This document shows positions 7,188-16,428 of a stretch of DNA of 34,803 nt, piece by piece. Under the pieces are notes generated by a model. It made no database searches. It was not told the DNA's origin and was given only the letters and a program-made list of their open reading frames with translations. The DNA is taken from NCBI GenBank assembly GCA_019423005.1, contig JAHZCF010000025.1, forward strand, positions 1 through 34,803, read 5' to 3'. The DNA comes from Haemophilus sp. GTDB taxonomy: Bacteria > Pseudomonadota > Gammaproteobacteria > Enterobacterales > Pasteurellaceae. The number at the start of each line of letters is the position of its first letter. The first letter of the stretch is position 1. Both the position numbers and the translations under genes were made by a program.

Positions 7188-8663
7188 CTATAATTTTAAC
7201 GTTATTTCCACTTCTTTTGCACGGATTAAGAATTGTTTACGTTCTGCTGTTGCCATTCCGCTACTGGTACCCGGTAATTTCACTGTAAGCGGGTTTACTG
7301 CACGATCATTTATATGGAATTCATAGTGTAAATGAGGCCCCGTTGAGATACCTGTATTTCCTGTTAATGCAATACGCTCCCCTTTCTTCACCATTTGCCC
7401 CGCTCTGACTAAAGCTCGGCTTAAATGCATATAAACAGTTTGATATTCCCGACCATGACGTATCACTACATAACGTCCTGCACCACCTGCTTGATAAGCC
7501 ACTTTTTCCACCAAGCCTTCTGCTGGTGCAATAACTGGTGTGCCTGGTGCCACGGCAAAGTCTACCCCTTTATGTGGGCGAACACGTCCCGTTACCGGAT
7601 GGCGGCGATTTGGGTTAAATGGGGAAGAAATACGCGCTTGACGTTGTAATGGATAACGAGCAAAGCCTTTACCAAGAGTTTCACCTTGTTTATCGTAATA
7701 ACGGCCATTCGCCGCTTGAATACCATAATAGCTCTTACCATCTGCCATAATATGAATGGCTTCAACATTACCTTGCCCCGTTAATTTGTCACCTAAATAT
7801 TCACGTGATACTAAAATAGCAAACTTGGTGCCCTTACTGAGTTTTTGAAGGCTTACCTGCCATTGTAACGCAGAACTTAATTGGCTGATTTGACGTCCAT
7901 CCAAACCCAAATCACGTAAACTCGATGCAAAGGATCCGTTAATCGTACCTTTTAACACCTCTTTCTTCCAAATGCTTTTCTTCTCTAAAATTTGGCGTTT
8001 AAACTTACCGTTTTCAGTCCGTTCATAAATACGTTCTTCTTTTTCAGATACCAACCAATTTAAATATTCTAGTTGATCTTCTTTATCTAAAATCCAATAG
8101 AACTGTTGACCTGCGCGAAGTGTTTTTAATTCAGGATAAGCAGTAATCAAATTCTTTGCGGTATCATCTTCCAACCCTGAAAGCTCTAACACATCCTTTA
8201 ATGAATCACCACGCACTACGGTATGGCTAAATTGATCGGTAATACGCAGAGCCTGATCAGCCACATCTAAAATACCACTCAACACATCTTGAGCATCTTT
8301 TGGTAAATCATTGAGATCGTCAAACTGAGGTTTGATTTCATCCACTTCATCATCTTTCGCTTGAAGATCATCATCATAAGAAGTTGCATCTTCCTTATTC
8401 GCATTCAGCTTAGTCTCTGGATGTTCGCCTGCTTGAGCTTGCGACTTGTCTGATTCCGTTTTTTCAGATGTAAGGGATTGATACTGTACATTATCTACCA
8501 TCTCTGGCTCAAGATTACTTTGCAGAGAAGGATCATAATCAGCAGTGTCTTTAAAGGCGAGGAAAATGCCCGTTAAAATAAGCAAAAGTGCAGCAAAAAA
8601 AATTACCGCTTTTATGCGGGATTTTCTTTTCCGTCGATCTCTAGCTAATTTAACGTGTTGCAA
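7188..8663 (-). CDS. mepM: Murein DD-endopeptidase MepM-like (M23 family)
   Basis: Zinc metallopeptidase that cleaves D-Ala-mDAP cross-links so the cell wall can expand. The 491 aa contain a cytoplasmic basic stretch and one membrane anchor (about 18-37), an acidic linker (about 60-125), a LysM/OapA-like segment beginning HTVVRGDSLKDVL (147-159), and a C-terminal LytM domain with zinc ligands H364 and D368 (HKGVD) and H444-x-H446 (HLHYEF). The catalytic set is complete. The start appears to be TTG with AAAGG seven bases upstream. It is divergent from znuCB, a conserved neighbourhood that links this zinc enzyme with zinc uptake. Confidence 0.9.
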   Translation of the reverse strand: MQHVKLARDRRKRKSRIKAVIFFAALLLILTGIFLAFKDTADYDPSLQSNLEPEMVDNVQYQSLTSEKTESDKSQAQAGEHPETKLNANKEDATSYDDDLQAKDDEVDEIKPQFDDLNDLPKDAQDVLSGILDVADQALRITDQFSHTVVRGDSLKDVLELSGLEDDTAKNLITAYPELKTLRAGQQFYWILDKEDQLEYLNWLVSEKEERIYERTENGKFKRQILEKKSIWKKEVLKGTINGSFASSLRDLGLDGRQISQLSSALQWQVSLQKLSKGTKFAILVSREYLGDKLTGQGNVEAIHIMADGKSYYGIQAANGRYYDKQGETLGKGFARYPLQRQARISSPFNPNRRHPVTGRVRPHKGVDFAVAPGTPVIAPAEGLVEKVAYQAGGAGRYVVIRHGREYQTVYMHLSRALVRAGQMVKKGERIALTGNTGISTGPHLHYEFHINDRAVNPLTVKLPGTSSGMATAERKQFLIRAKEVEITLKL

Positions 8664-8754
8664 AATAGATACCTTTAAAATGAATAAAAAGCTTTTCGCT
8701 CTTCAGACTACAAACTCTAAAAAAAATTCATTTTACCCTAAAAATGTCAAATTT

Positions 8755-8775
8755 TATGCCTAAATATTAGGCATA
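8755..8775. promoter_or_regulatory. 21-bp dyad between mepM and znuC
   Basis: TATGCCTAA (8755-8763) and TTAGGCATA (8767-8775) are perfect inverted arms around a 3-bp centre, in the 178-bp divergent intergenic region. There is no T run, so it is not a simple terminator. Dimension and placement suit a dimeric repressor; a zinc-responsive regulator is the obvious suspect, but the sequence does not resemble the E. coli Zur box, so the regulator is unknown. Confidence 0.5.
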
Positions 8776-8841
8776 GTCGGAATTTCTTGAGAAAAAGGAG
8801 GAAATGAGCTATTTTAGGGAGCTATTTTTAAAGGGGGAATT

Positions 8842-9636
8842 ATGCAGATTCGCGCCATTCAACCAGCCCAACCCACACCATTAATTACACTGAAAAATAT
8901 CAATGTGGTCTTTGAACAAAAGACCGCATTGCGGGATATTAACCTCAGCATTTATCCCAATTCCATTATCACCATTGTTGGGCCAAATGGTGGGGGAAAA
9001 TCGACCCTCTTAAAAACCTTATTAAAATTACAAACGCCAACATCCGGTGAAGTAATTTATAGCACCAATGTCAGAATTGGCTATGTCCCACAAAAAATTC
9101 ACCTCGATCACAGCTTACCAATGACGGTTGAGCGTTTTCTGGCACTCAAAAAAGGTGTTAAAACGCAAGAAATATCAACCGCACTTGAGCAACTTTCTAT
9201 TACGCATCTGAGAAAAAATAATATGCAAAAACTCTCAGGTGGGGAAATGCAACGTGTATTATTGGCTCGTGCGATTTTGAACAAACCCAATTTACTGGTG
9301 CTAGATGAACCAACTCAAGGGGTCGATATTAATGGTCAAGCTGAACTTTATCAGCTGATTCACCGTACTCAACAAGCCTTAAATTGTGCGGTTTTAATGG
9401 TTTCCCATGATTTGCATATCGTGATGGCGGACAGTAAAGAAGTGTTGTGCATCAATCAACATATTCGCTGTGCCGGCACACCCGAAAGTTTATCGAATGA
9501 TCCAACATTTATACGCCTTTGGGGCAACCAAATCTCACAAAATGTGGGCTTTTATACGCACCATCATAATCATCATCATAATATGCACGGTGATGTTTGT
9601 AGTTGCAGTGCCAATCCATCTGAATGCCAACAATAA
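8842..9636 (+). CDS. znuC: Zinc ABC transporter ATPase ZnuC
   Basis: Drives high-affinity Zn(II) import with ZnuB and the periplasmic ZnuA (not in this window). Walker A GPNGGGKST (47-55), signature LSGGE (131-135), Walker B LLVLDEP (151-157) and the HDLH switch are present. The family's tail is unusually metal-rich: about residues 241-258 hold seven His in YTHHHNHHHNMHG followed by CSC, a likely zinc-sensing or zinc-buffering tail. A strong Shine-Dalgarno (AAAGGGGG) precedes the ATG. znuB follows by 9 bp. Confidence 0.93.
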   Translation: MQIRAIQPAQPTPLITLKNINVVFEQKTALRDINLSIYPNSIITIVGPNGGGKSTLLKTLLKLQTPTSGEVIYSTNVRIGYVPQKIHLDHSLPMTVERFLALKKGVKTQEISTALEQLSITHLRKNNMQKLSGGEMQRVLLARAILNKPNLLVLDEPTQGVDINGQAELYQLIHRTQQALNCAVLMVSHDLHIVMADSKEVLCINQHIRCAGTPESLSNDPTFIRLWGNQISQNVGFYTHHHNHHHNMHGDVCSCSANPSECQQ

Positions 9637-9645
9637 GGAAAAATC

Positions 9646-10431
9646 ATGTTTGAGATTTTATTTCCCGCCTTGCTTACGGGATTACTGCTTTCCTTAATTA
9701 CCGCACCACTGGGTGCTTTTGTGGTGTGGCGTAAAATGGCTTATTTTGGTGATACCCTTTCCCACTCAGCCTTGCTTGGTGTGGCGTTAGGGATTTTCTT
9801 ACAAATTAACCCTTATGTTGCCATTGTAATTTTGACGATTATTCTCGCCGTATTAATGGTTTGGCTCGAAAGTAACACGCAATTTTCAGTGGATACCCTT
9901 TTAGGCATTATCGCACACAGTTGTCTTTCCCTTGGTGTGGTTACGGTTGGCTTACTAAAAAATGTCCGCGTAGATTTAATGAGTTATCTTTTTGGGGATT
10001 TGCTCGCCATTAATTTTAACGACTTACCTTATATTGGCACGGGTGTCCTCATTGTATTAGGCACACTGCTTTACTTCTGGCAAGCCTTACTCTCCACCAC
10101 GGTTTCGCCTGAACTGGCTCAAGTGGAAGGCATTAACATTAAAAAAATGCGATTTATCTTAATGATTTTGACCGCACTTACCATTGCATTAAGTATGAAG
10201 TTTGTTGGAGCCCTGATTATTACATCACTCTTAATTATCCCAGCTGCAACGGCAAGACGTTTTGCCAAAACACCTGAACAAATGGTGTTTATTGCGATTT
10301 TAATCAGTATGCTTTCCGTCGTTGGCGGGTTATTTCTTTCCGCCTTTTATGATACAGCTGCGGGGCCTTCCGTCGTAATTTGTTCCGCATTTTTGTTTTT
10401 GTTATCATTACTAAAAAAGGAATATTTATAA
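9646..10431 (+). CDS. znuB: Zinc ABC transporter permease ZnuB
   Basis: Inner-membrane permease of 261 aa, ABC-3 family, with about seven to eight membrane segments. Typical landmarks are GDTLSHSALLGVALG near residue 35-50 and the conserved ALIITSLLIIPAATAR near 190. Translated from an AAGGAAA ribosome site directly after znuC. It ends with a near-perfect uptake-sequence hairpin before accA. Confidence 0.93.
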   Translation: MFEILFPALLTGLLLSLITAPLGAFVVWRKMAYFGDTLSHSALLGVALGIFLQINPYVAIVILTIILAVLMVWLESNTQFSVDTLLGIIAHSCLSLGVVTVGLLKNVRVDLMSYLFGDLLAINFNDLPYIGTGVLIVLGTLLYFWQALLSTTVSPELAQVEGINIKKMRFILMILTALTIALSMKFVGALIITSLLIIPAATARRFAKTPEQMVFIAILISMLSVVGGLFLSAFYDTAAGPSVVICSAFLFLLSLLKKEYL

Positions 10432-10456
10432 TCCGCTCCAACCAGTGAAAACCATT

Positions 10457-10494
10457 TGCACCGCACCTTAAATCTTGATAAAGTGCGGGCAACT
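10457..10494 (+). terminator. znuB terminator from an imperfect uptake-sequence pair
   Basis: TTGCACCGCACCTT and AAAGTGCGGGCAA form a nearly complete stem with one bulge and one mismatch, followed by CTTTTG. It separates znuCB from accA. Confidence 0.6.
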
Positions 10495-10518
10495 TTTGAC
10501 GATATTTTAGGATAAGAA

Positions 10519-11466
10519 ATGAGCCAAGAATATTTAGATTTTGAATTACCTATTGCTGAACTTGAAGCCAAAATTGAAGCACTACGTTCAGCATCTGATG
10601 ACAAAATTGATTTACACGATGAAATTAAACGCTTACAAAAGAAAAGCGATGAATTAACCAAAAAAACCTTTGCAAATCTTGATGCATGGCAGGTTTCTCG
10701 TATGGCACGTCACCCAAATCGTCCATATACGCTTGATTATATCGAACATATTTTTACTGATTTCCAAGAACTTGCAGGCGATCGTGCCTTTGCAGATGAT
10801 AAAGCAATCGTAGGTGGTCTTGCTCGTTTAGATGGTCGCGCAGTAATGATTATCGGTCACCAAAAAGGTCGTACAGTAAAAGATAAAGTAACACGTAACT
10901 TTGGTATGCCGGCACCTGAAGGCTATCGTAAAGCATTACGTTTAATGCAAATGGCTGAGCGTTTCAACTTACCTATCATTACCTTTATCGACACACCAGG
11001 GGCTTACCCGGGCATCGGTGCGGAAGAACGTGGTCAATCTGAAGCCATTGCTCGTAACTTACGTGAAATGTCTACCTTAAAAGTGCCTGTTATCTGTACG
11101 GTAATCGGTGAAGGCGGTTCCGGTGGTGCATTAGCCATTGGTGTGGGCGACAAAGTGAATATGTTGCAATATTCAACCTATTCTGTTATCTCACCAGAAG
11201 GCTGTGCTTCTATCTTATGGAAAAGCGCAGAAAAAGCGTCAACCGCAGCCGAAGTCATGGGCTTAACAGCCGCTCGTTTAAAAGAGTTAGGTTTAATTGA
11301 TAATATCGTTCCAGAGCCATTAGGTGGAGCACATCGTAATTATCATGAAATGGCACGCAATTTAAAACAATGTCTTGTTGAAGAACTAAACGAATTAGAT
11401 ACCTTCGACAAAGATGGCTTATTAGAAAGACGTTACGAACGTTTAATGTCTTACGGTTATTGTTAA
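10519..11466 (+). CDS. accA: Acetyl-CoA carboxylase carboxyltransferase alpha subunit
   Basis: Alpha subunit of the carboxyltransferase that transfers carboxyl from biotin to acetyl-CoA, the first committed step of fatty-acid synthesis. It forms an alpha2-beta2 complex with AccD. The 315 aa match the usual length. Recognised segments are MSQEYLDFELPIAELEAKI at the N-terminus, THPGAYPGIGAEERGQ-type motif (here DTPGAYPGIGAEERGQ), GEGGSGGALAIGVGD and SPEGCASILWK. A strong terminator follows. Confidence 0.97.
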   Translation: MSQEYLDFELPIAELEAKIEALRSASDDKIDLHDEIKRLQKKSDELTKKTFANLDAWQVSRMARHPNRPYTLDYIEHIFTDFQELAGDRAFADDKAIVGGLARLDGRAVMIIGHQKGRTVKDKVTRNFGMPAPEGYRKALRLMQMAERFNLPIITFIDTPGAYPGIGAEERGQSEAIARNLREMSTLKVPVICTVIGEGGSGGALAIGVGDKVNMLQYSTYSVISPEGCASILWKSAEKASTAAEVMGLTAARLKELGLIDNIVPEPLGGAHRNYHEMARNLKQCLVEELNELDTFDKDGLLERRYERLMSYGYC

Positions 11467-11474
11467 TAATGTAT

Positions 11475-11507
11475 AAAAAAGAGCGGTTAATTTACCCGCT
11501 CTTTTTT
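11475..11507 (+). terminator. accA terminator
   Basis: AAAAAAGAGCGG (11475-11486) pairs with CCGCTCTTTTTT (11496-11507) around a 9-nt loop, with the T run built into the right arm. Confidence 0.9.
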
Positions 11508-11585
11508 TTGTGTTTTGAGAAATAATGCATGGATGTCAAAAAATGCATCAATGCTAAAATAAAAATAACGTAAAAGGAGTTCAAA

Positions 11586-12452
11586 ATGAAAAGTGTATTA
11601 GCAATTCAATCTCACGTGGTTTATGGATTTGCCGGTAATAAATCAGCCACGTTTCCAATGCAGCTATTAGGCGTGGATGTATGGGCACTCAATACCGTGC
11701 AATTCTCTAACCATACCCAATATGGCAAATGGACAGGCATGGTGATTCCACAAGAACAAATTGGTGAAATTGCCAACGGTTTAGATGCGATTGGAAAACT
11801 GCAAGAATGTGATGCGTTACTTTCTGGCTATTTAGGTTCAGCGGAACAAGTTGATCAAATTATCTATGCTTTAGAGAAAATCAAAGCTCGTAACCCCAAT
11901 GCACTTTACTTGTGCGATCCAGTGATGCCAAATGCCGAAAAAGTCTGCGTGGTAGCAGATGGTGTACGTGAACGCTTAATTGAAAAAGCCATTCCACGTG
12001 CGGACATCATGACCCCAAATCTTTCCGAACTTCGTACGCTTTCTGACTTCCCTATCAACACCTTTGATGACGTACTGAAAGCCGCTAATGCATTAGTCGC
12101 TAAAGGTGTGAAAAAAGTATTGGTCAAACATCTAGGAACGGCAGGCAAACTCAATGATCCTGATACCTTTGAAATTATTATGGCGACACCTGAAGGCGTA
12201 TGGCGTTTAAGTCGTCCGCTTTATAAATTTAACTTTGAACCAGTTGGTGTGGGTGATTTAATTGCGGGGACTTTTTTAGCACATTACTTAAACTGTGGCA
12301 ATGATGTTGAAGCTTTTGAAAAAATGAATAATGCCGTGGCGGGTGTGATGAAAACCACGTTTGATTTGAAATCTTACGAACTCCAACCGATTGCTGCACG
12401 TTTTGAGATCTTAAATCCAAGCACAAACTACAAAGCTGTTAAAGTTGCCTAA
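11586..12452 (+). CDS. pdxY: Pyridoxal kinase PdxY
   Basis: Phosphorylates pyridoxal in the vitamin B6 salvage pathway. Ribokinase-like fold; 288 aa, matching E. coli PdxY (287). Visible motifs: N-terminal LAIQSHVVYGFAGNKSATFP, substrate-lid region QFSNHTQYGKW, ATP-side DPVMPN, and the GVGDLIAGTFLAHYL anion-hole/catalytic segment containing the family Asp. A clear AAAGGAG site precedes the ATG. Its stop overlaps the tilS start codon (TAATG), so the two are coupled. Confidence 0.95.
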   Translation: MKSVLAIQSHVVYGFAGNKSATFPMQLLGVDVWALNTVQFSNHTQYGKWTGMVIPQEQIGEIANGLDAIGKLQECDALLSGYLGSAEQVDQIIYALEKIKARNPNALYLCDPVMPNAEKVCVVADGVRERLIEKAIPRADIMTPNLSELRTLSDFPINTFDDVLKAANALVAKGVKKVLVKHLGTAGKLNDPDTFEIIMATPEGVWRLSRPLYKFNFEPVGVGDLIAGTFLAHYLNCGNDVEAFEKMNNAVAGVMKTTFDLKSYELQPIAARFEILNPSTNYKAVKVA

Positions 12453-13744
12453 TGGATCTTTTTTCATTATTCCAAGCACAAATTCCAACCACCGCCAATA
12501 AGCTGCTCATTGCTTTTAGCGGTGGTTTGGATTCCACTGCACTACTTTCTTTAGTTAAAAAACTCAGTAAAAAACGACCGCACTTAAGCCTGCGAGCTAT
12601 TCATATCCATCATGGATTAAGCCCCAACGCGGATGCTTGGACGGCTCATTGCCAACAACTCTGTGAACAATTTGCGATTCCACTTATTATTGAAAAAGTC
12701 AAAGTGGAAATGCATGATGGCATTGAAGCGGGCGCAAGAGAAGCCCGTTATCAAGCCATTTCAACACATATTCAACCTGATGAATATCTAGTCACAGCGC
12801 ATCATTTAAATGATCAAACTGAGACTTTTTTCCTCGCATTAAAACGAGGAGCGGGATTACAAGGTTTAGGCGCTATGCAAAAAGAAAGTCAATTGTTCGG
12901 GATGCTTATTCTACGCCCCCTCCTTTCTTTTAGCCGAAGTGAATTAGAAAATTACGTACAGCAAGAAAATCTGTCTTGGGTCGAAGACGAAAGCAATCAA
13001 GATAATCATTACGATCGCAATTTTTTACGCAACCAAATTTTGCCTGAATTACGCCAACGTTGGGGGCATTTTGATCATTCGGTTCAGCGTGCCGCACAAC
13101 ATTGTTTTGAACAACAACAACTGATTAATGAATTATTACAGACCTGCTTTGAGCAGCACATTCTTGAAGAGCAAAAACAGTTTTCGCTCGTAAACTTTCT
13201 AGACTATTCATCGCCAAAACAAACCGCACTTTTGCGAATGTGGCTGGCTAAAAATCAGATTGCCATGCCTACGCAGGTTCAATTAATGCATATTGTTGAT
13301 GATGTTATTCAGGCCAAAGCGGATGCCTCCCCACAATTTCAACTTGGGGAGCATATTATTCGCCGCTATCAACAATGTCTCTATTTAACAGGAAAATTCG
13401 TTGATTTGTCGCAAACTTCTCTTGATATGCCGTTAAATCAACAGATTACTTTGCCTGATAATCTTGGAAGAATTTATGCAATCAACAATGAGCAAGGCAT
13501 TTTAGTGCATTGGAATAACAAACAAGTTCAACTTGCCAATACACAAGAGCCGATTAAAATACGATTTGCTTATACTGGCAAAGTGAAACGACAGCATAAT
13601 CGCCCTGCCGAAACCATGAAAAAAATTTGGCAAGAGCTCGGCGTTCCGCCTTGGCAACGAAATCGTATCCCCCTCATTTTTTATGGTGAGACTTTACAAA
13701 GTGCGGTGGGTTTTTTCCGTGTTTTTCAAAACTTAGAGAAATAA
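12452..13744 (+). CDS. tilS: tRNA(Ile)-lysidine synthase TilS
   Basis: Converts C34 of tRNA-Ile(CAU) to lysidine, which changes its decoding from AUG to AUA; essential in most bacteria. The N-terminal N-type PP-loop SGGLDST (about 25-31) binds ATP, followed by IHIHHGLSPNAD and GAREARYQAI. The C-terminal TilS domain with GKVKRQHNRPAETMKKIWQ and PPWQRNRIPLIF is intact. 430 aa is normal for the gamma-proteobacterial enzyme. An uptake sequence (GACCGCACTT, about 12578) lies within the gene. Confidence 0.95.
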   Translation: MDLFSLFQAQIPTTANKLLIAFSGGLDSTALLSLVKKLSKKRPHLSLRAIHIHHGLSPNADAWTAHCQQLCEQFAIPLIIEKVKVEMHDGIEAGAREARYQAISTHIQPDEYLVTAHHLNDQTETFFLALKRGAGLQGLGAMQKESQLFGMLILRPLLSFSRSELENYVQQENLSWVEDESNQDNHYDRNFLRNQILPELRQRWGHFDHSVQRAAQHCFEQQQLINELLQTCFEQHILEEQKQFSLVNFLDYSSPKQTALLRMWLAKNQIAMPTQVQLMHIVDDVIQAKADASPQFQLGEHIIRRYQQCLYLTGKFVDLSQTSLDMPLNQQITLPDNLGRIYAINNEQGILVHWNNKQVQLANTQEPIKIRFAYTGKVKRQHNRPAETMKKIWQELGVPPWQRNRIPLIFYGETLQSAVGFFRVFQNLEK

Positions 13745-13749
13745 AAAAG

Positions 13750-13765
13750 GGGTGATGATTCACCC
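13750..13765. terminator. Hairpin between convergent tilS and mutH
   Basis: GGGTGA (13750-13755) pairs with TCACCC (13760-13765) over a TGAT loop, with A run on the left and ATTTTT on the right, so it could end transcription from both sides. It overlaps the last codons of mutH. Confidence 0.65.
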
Positions 13766-14431
13766 ATTTTTATAATTAAGAAAAGCGTTTAAAATGCCTG
13801 CCGTAAATTCCTTCCGTAAATAAAACCCCAGCGGCAAGGTATCAATCACTTCCCCATTTTTACCAATGCCTTTCGTAATGGCTTTACTGTTTGCACCTTT
13901 TGGACGCAGTTGCATAACTTCACCAATACGCGCCGTAATCTGATCTAACTTTCCGAGCACAATATAATCCATCAACTCTTCCCAATCTTGGCGTAATTGA
14001 TGTTCTTGTTCAGTCGAAGGTTGCCATAAGATAGGTTGGCCAATATGTCGCTCACGCAACGGAATATCACGACTACCTTCAATAGGAATCCACAAGACTT
14101 TCGATAATTTATGACGAACGTGTGAATTTTCCCAATTTACCCCTGAGTTTTGAACCAATGGGGCAAGACTCACAAACGTGGTTTCCAACGGAAAACCTTC
14201 GGCATTAATGGGTAAGGTTTTTAATTCAATGCCTAAATGGGAAAAGTCCTGCTCTGCTTTACTGCCGGCAGTCGCCCCCAATGCGGTTTCAAGCAACATT
14301 CCAACCCAACCTTTATCGCGTTTTAAATCAGGCGGAACGGGAATATTTAATTCATCTGCAAGTTCTCCAAAGGTTAACCCCGCAATAGATTGCGCTTTTT
14401 CTAATAAGGCTTGTTCGGTTTGTGGGATCAT
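13760..14431 (-). CDS. mutH: DNA mismatch repair endonuclease MutH
   Basis: Nicks the unmethylated strand at hemimethylated GATC sites after MutS/MutL recognition of a mismatch. 223 aa. The catalytic D-(x6)-ELK arrangement is seen as D62, E69 and K71 in DFSHLGIELKT, with the same spacing as E. coli D70, E77 and K79. Also seen are the N-terminal AQSIAGLTFGELA and the LRPKGANSKA segment. It follows ogt with a 4-bp ATGA overlap, forming a two-gene DNA-repair operon. Confidence 0.95.
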   Translation of the reverse strand: MIPQTEQALLEKAQSIAGLTFGELADELNIPVPPDLKRDKGWVGMLLETALGATAGSKAEQDFSHLGIELKTLPINAEGFPLETTFVSLAPLVQNSGVNWENSHVRHKLSKVLWIPIEGSRDIPLRERHIGQPILWQPSTEQEHQLRQDWEELMDYIVLGKLDQITARIGEVMQLRPKGANSKAITKGIGKNGEVIDTLPLGFYLRKEFTAGILNAFLNYKNG

Positions 14432-14967
14432 GCGTGGTATTTCTTCAATAATTTTGGTTTAACGTATTCTACGCCTTTGTCGATGTAAGGAATATTTTCT
14501 AGTTTCAATAAAAAGCGTTTTGCCGGCAATCCACCACCAAAACCGGTGATTTCACATTTTTTCCCCAATACACGATGGCATGGAATGATAATACTAATGG
14601 GATTACTCCCTACCGCACCGCCAACGGCTCGCACTGCCTTAGGGTTATTAATGCTTTCTGCTAATCCACCATAACTCGCTGTTTTTCCATAAGGAATTTG
14701 ACGCAATGCTGCCCAAATTGCTTGTTGAAATGCGGTACCTTTAGGCAATAAAGGAATATCGGAGAAACTTTCTGGCTCGCCATTAAAATAACGCATTAAA
14801 GCAGAGCGTACTTTTTTAAAAAGCGGTAAATCTTCTCGTAAAATCCAATTTGGGTTTGGCGTGGTTTGTTCTAACTCACAATCTAAATTTGTAAGATTTT
14901 CACCATCAGAAAGCATTAATAATCGACCAATTGGTGAGTCCATATAAGCATAAAAAAGTGCGGTCAT
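14428..14967 (-). CDS. ogt: Methylated-DNA-protein cysteine methyltransferase
   Basis: Suicide enzyme that transfers alkyl groups from O6-alkylguanine or O4-alkylthymine to its own Cys. The active-site IIPCHRVLG and the preceding helix-turn-helix with QIPYGKTASYGGLA are intact. I start at the ATG at 14967 (MTALFYAYMDSPIGRLL, 179 aa). An upstream ATG at 15021 would add 18 residues but starts inside the ompP1 terminator. A GAGAG site precedes the chosen start. An uptake sequence covers the first codons (about 14955-14964). ogt and Ada-C type enzymes are hard to tell apart; the length suits Ogt. Confidence 0.9.
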   Translation of the reverse strand: MTALFYAYMDSPIGRLLMLSDGENLTNLDCELEQTTPNPNWILREDLPLFKKVRSALMRYFNGEPESFSDIPLLPKGTAFQQAIWAALRQIPYGKTASYGGLAESINNPKAVRAVGGAVGSNPISIIIPCHRVLGKKCEITGFGGGLPAKRFLLKLENIPYIDKGVEYVKPKLLKKYHA

Positions 14968-15003
14968 TTTTCTCTCGTTTTTTATGGAGTGATATAAGAA
15001 AAA

Positions 15004-15031
15004 AGCACACCGAACCTGCATTCGGTGTGCT
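15004..15031 (-). terminator. ompP1 terminator
   Basis: AGCACACCGAA (15004-15014) and TTCGGTGTGCT (15021-15031) form a perfect 11-bp stem with a 6-nt loop. On the minus strand it is followed by TTTTTTCTT, 27 bp past the ompP1 stop codon. Confidence 0.93.
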
Positions 15032-15057
15032 GCGTATTATGCTAAATTTTTTACAAA

Positions 15058-16428
15058 TTAGAAACTGTAGTTTAAGTTTAAACCGTAAAGGTTAGCACTT
15101 GCTTTAGAGGTATAATTCGCTGTTACGGTCGCTAAGCCACCAATTGATTGGCTTTCGGTAAAGTGAATTTTTTTACCACGTAAGTGTGCAAAGCCTGCAT
15201 CAATAGAAAGATTAGGAGTAACTTTATAAGTTGCCCCTACGCTATACCACATACGATCAGTATCTGGAATAGATGCACTTACATGCTCTGTTGGTGCAGC
15301 CGCTTCATCATAAGCAATACCCGCACGAAGCGTTAATTTATCATTTACATTATAGGTTGCACCTAATGCATAACGAGAATTGCTACGATATTTTTCATCT
15401 TTATGGAACGCAAGTTCACCGTCATTAAACGTTGCGTGTAACTCTTTGAAACGGCTCCAGTGTGTAAATTTGTAGCTGTAGTGCAATGCCAAATTATCTG
15501 TAACTTGCTGGAAACCTGATAATTCTAAATAATCTGGTAAACGTAATGTTAAACCACCTGCTGCAGAGCCTTGCCCACGAATAGTACGACTTGCACTCAC
15601 AGCATTATCATCTTCAAAGTCAATATCGACTTTTGAGTGATAAGCTAAACCTACACGGTTATTTGCATTGAACTCATACATTAAACCTGCATTCCAACCG
15701 AAACCCCATGCATTTTTATCTTGTAAGTGGGTTAATACAGTTTCTTTATTCACACCTTGTAATTTTGCTAAAGAAGCGGCCGCGTTTGGTGAAATTCGTC
15801 CAGCTCTCACTAATGCAGGAACTAATGGCGCAGCATTTTTTACTGCATCACTTAAAATCCCTGCACGACGCTCAACTTCTGCTTTTGCATAAACTGCATT
15901 TAAACCCACTCCAGCAGTTAAACCTTGAGAGACACGATAGGAACCGCTTAAATTTAAGTTAATCGCACTTAAATCAGTTTTACCACCGAATACTCCCGCG
16001 TTGTAATCTGATTCATATTCACTTTTTAATCCAAAATTCACATTCATTCCACCACCAATGGCAAATTTGTCATTAATTGGTGCCACAAAATACATATTCG
16101 GAATCAATGAACCTGGAACAACACTGTTATGATCTGCAGAACCTACCGCAACAGTACGACCTAGCGCATTAACTGTAACAGGACCACTCATGTGAATTTT
16201 AGAATCTACATAAACGCCACCCACAGAGAATTGATTAGTTTTAAATAAGCTCATTAATGCAGGGTTAGTTGCAACCACTGAAGCATTATCAGCAATTGCT
16301 GCTTCACCGGCATAAGCTCGACCAAGACCTGATGTAGAAACTTCTGCTAATTGGAATGCGGCTGCATTTGCACCGCTTGCTGCTAACAATGTGGTCATTG
16401 CTAATAGCGTTTTATTAAATTTTGTCAT
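15058..16428 (-). CDS. ompP1: Outer membrane FadL-family porin, OmpP1 homologue
   Basis: Outer-membrane long-chain fatty-acid or hydrophobic-compound channel of the FadL/TodX family (456 aa). A signal peptide of about 22 residues ends in GANA, so the mature N-terminus (AAFQLAEVSTSGLGRAYAGE) is the hatch region. NPALMSLF is the conserved NPA motif of FadL. A C-terminal beta-strand ends in Phe (NLYGLNLNYSF), the usual sorting signal. In H. influenzae this protein is surface antigen P1, a ligand for human CEACAM1, with variable loops. An insertion-like polar stretch about residues 185-230 may be such a loop. Confidence 0.92.
   Translation of the reverse strand: MTKFNKTLLAMTTLLAASGANAAAFQLAEVSTSGLGRAYAGEAAIADNASVVATNPALMSLFKTNQFSVGGVYVDSKIHMSGPVTVNALGRTVAVGSADHNSVVPGSLIPNMYFVAPINDKFAIGGGMNVNFGLKSEYESDYNAGVFGGKTDLSAINLNLSGSYRVSQGLTAGVGLNAVYAKAEVERRAGILSDAVKNAAPLVPALVRAGRISPNAAASLAKLQGVNKETVLTHLQDKNAWGFGWNAGLMYEFNANNRVGLAYHSKVDIDFEDDNAVSASRTIRGQGSAAGGLTLRLPDYLELSGFQQVTDNLALHYSYKFTHWSRFKELHATFNDGELAFHKDEKYRSNSRYALGATYNVNDKLTLRAGIAYDEAAAPTEHVSASIPDTDRMWYSVGATYKVTPNLSIDAGFAHLRGKKIHFTESQSIGGLATVTANYTSKASANLYGLNLNYSF

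Noticed and set aside
14968..15021. Longer start for ogt
   Set aside because: The extension would begin inside the ompP1 terminator hairpin and adds residues not typical of the family; the ATG at 14967 has a ribosome site.
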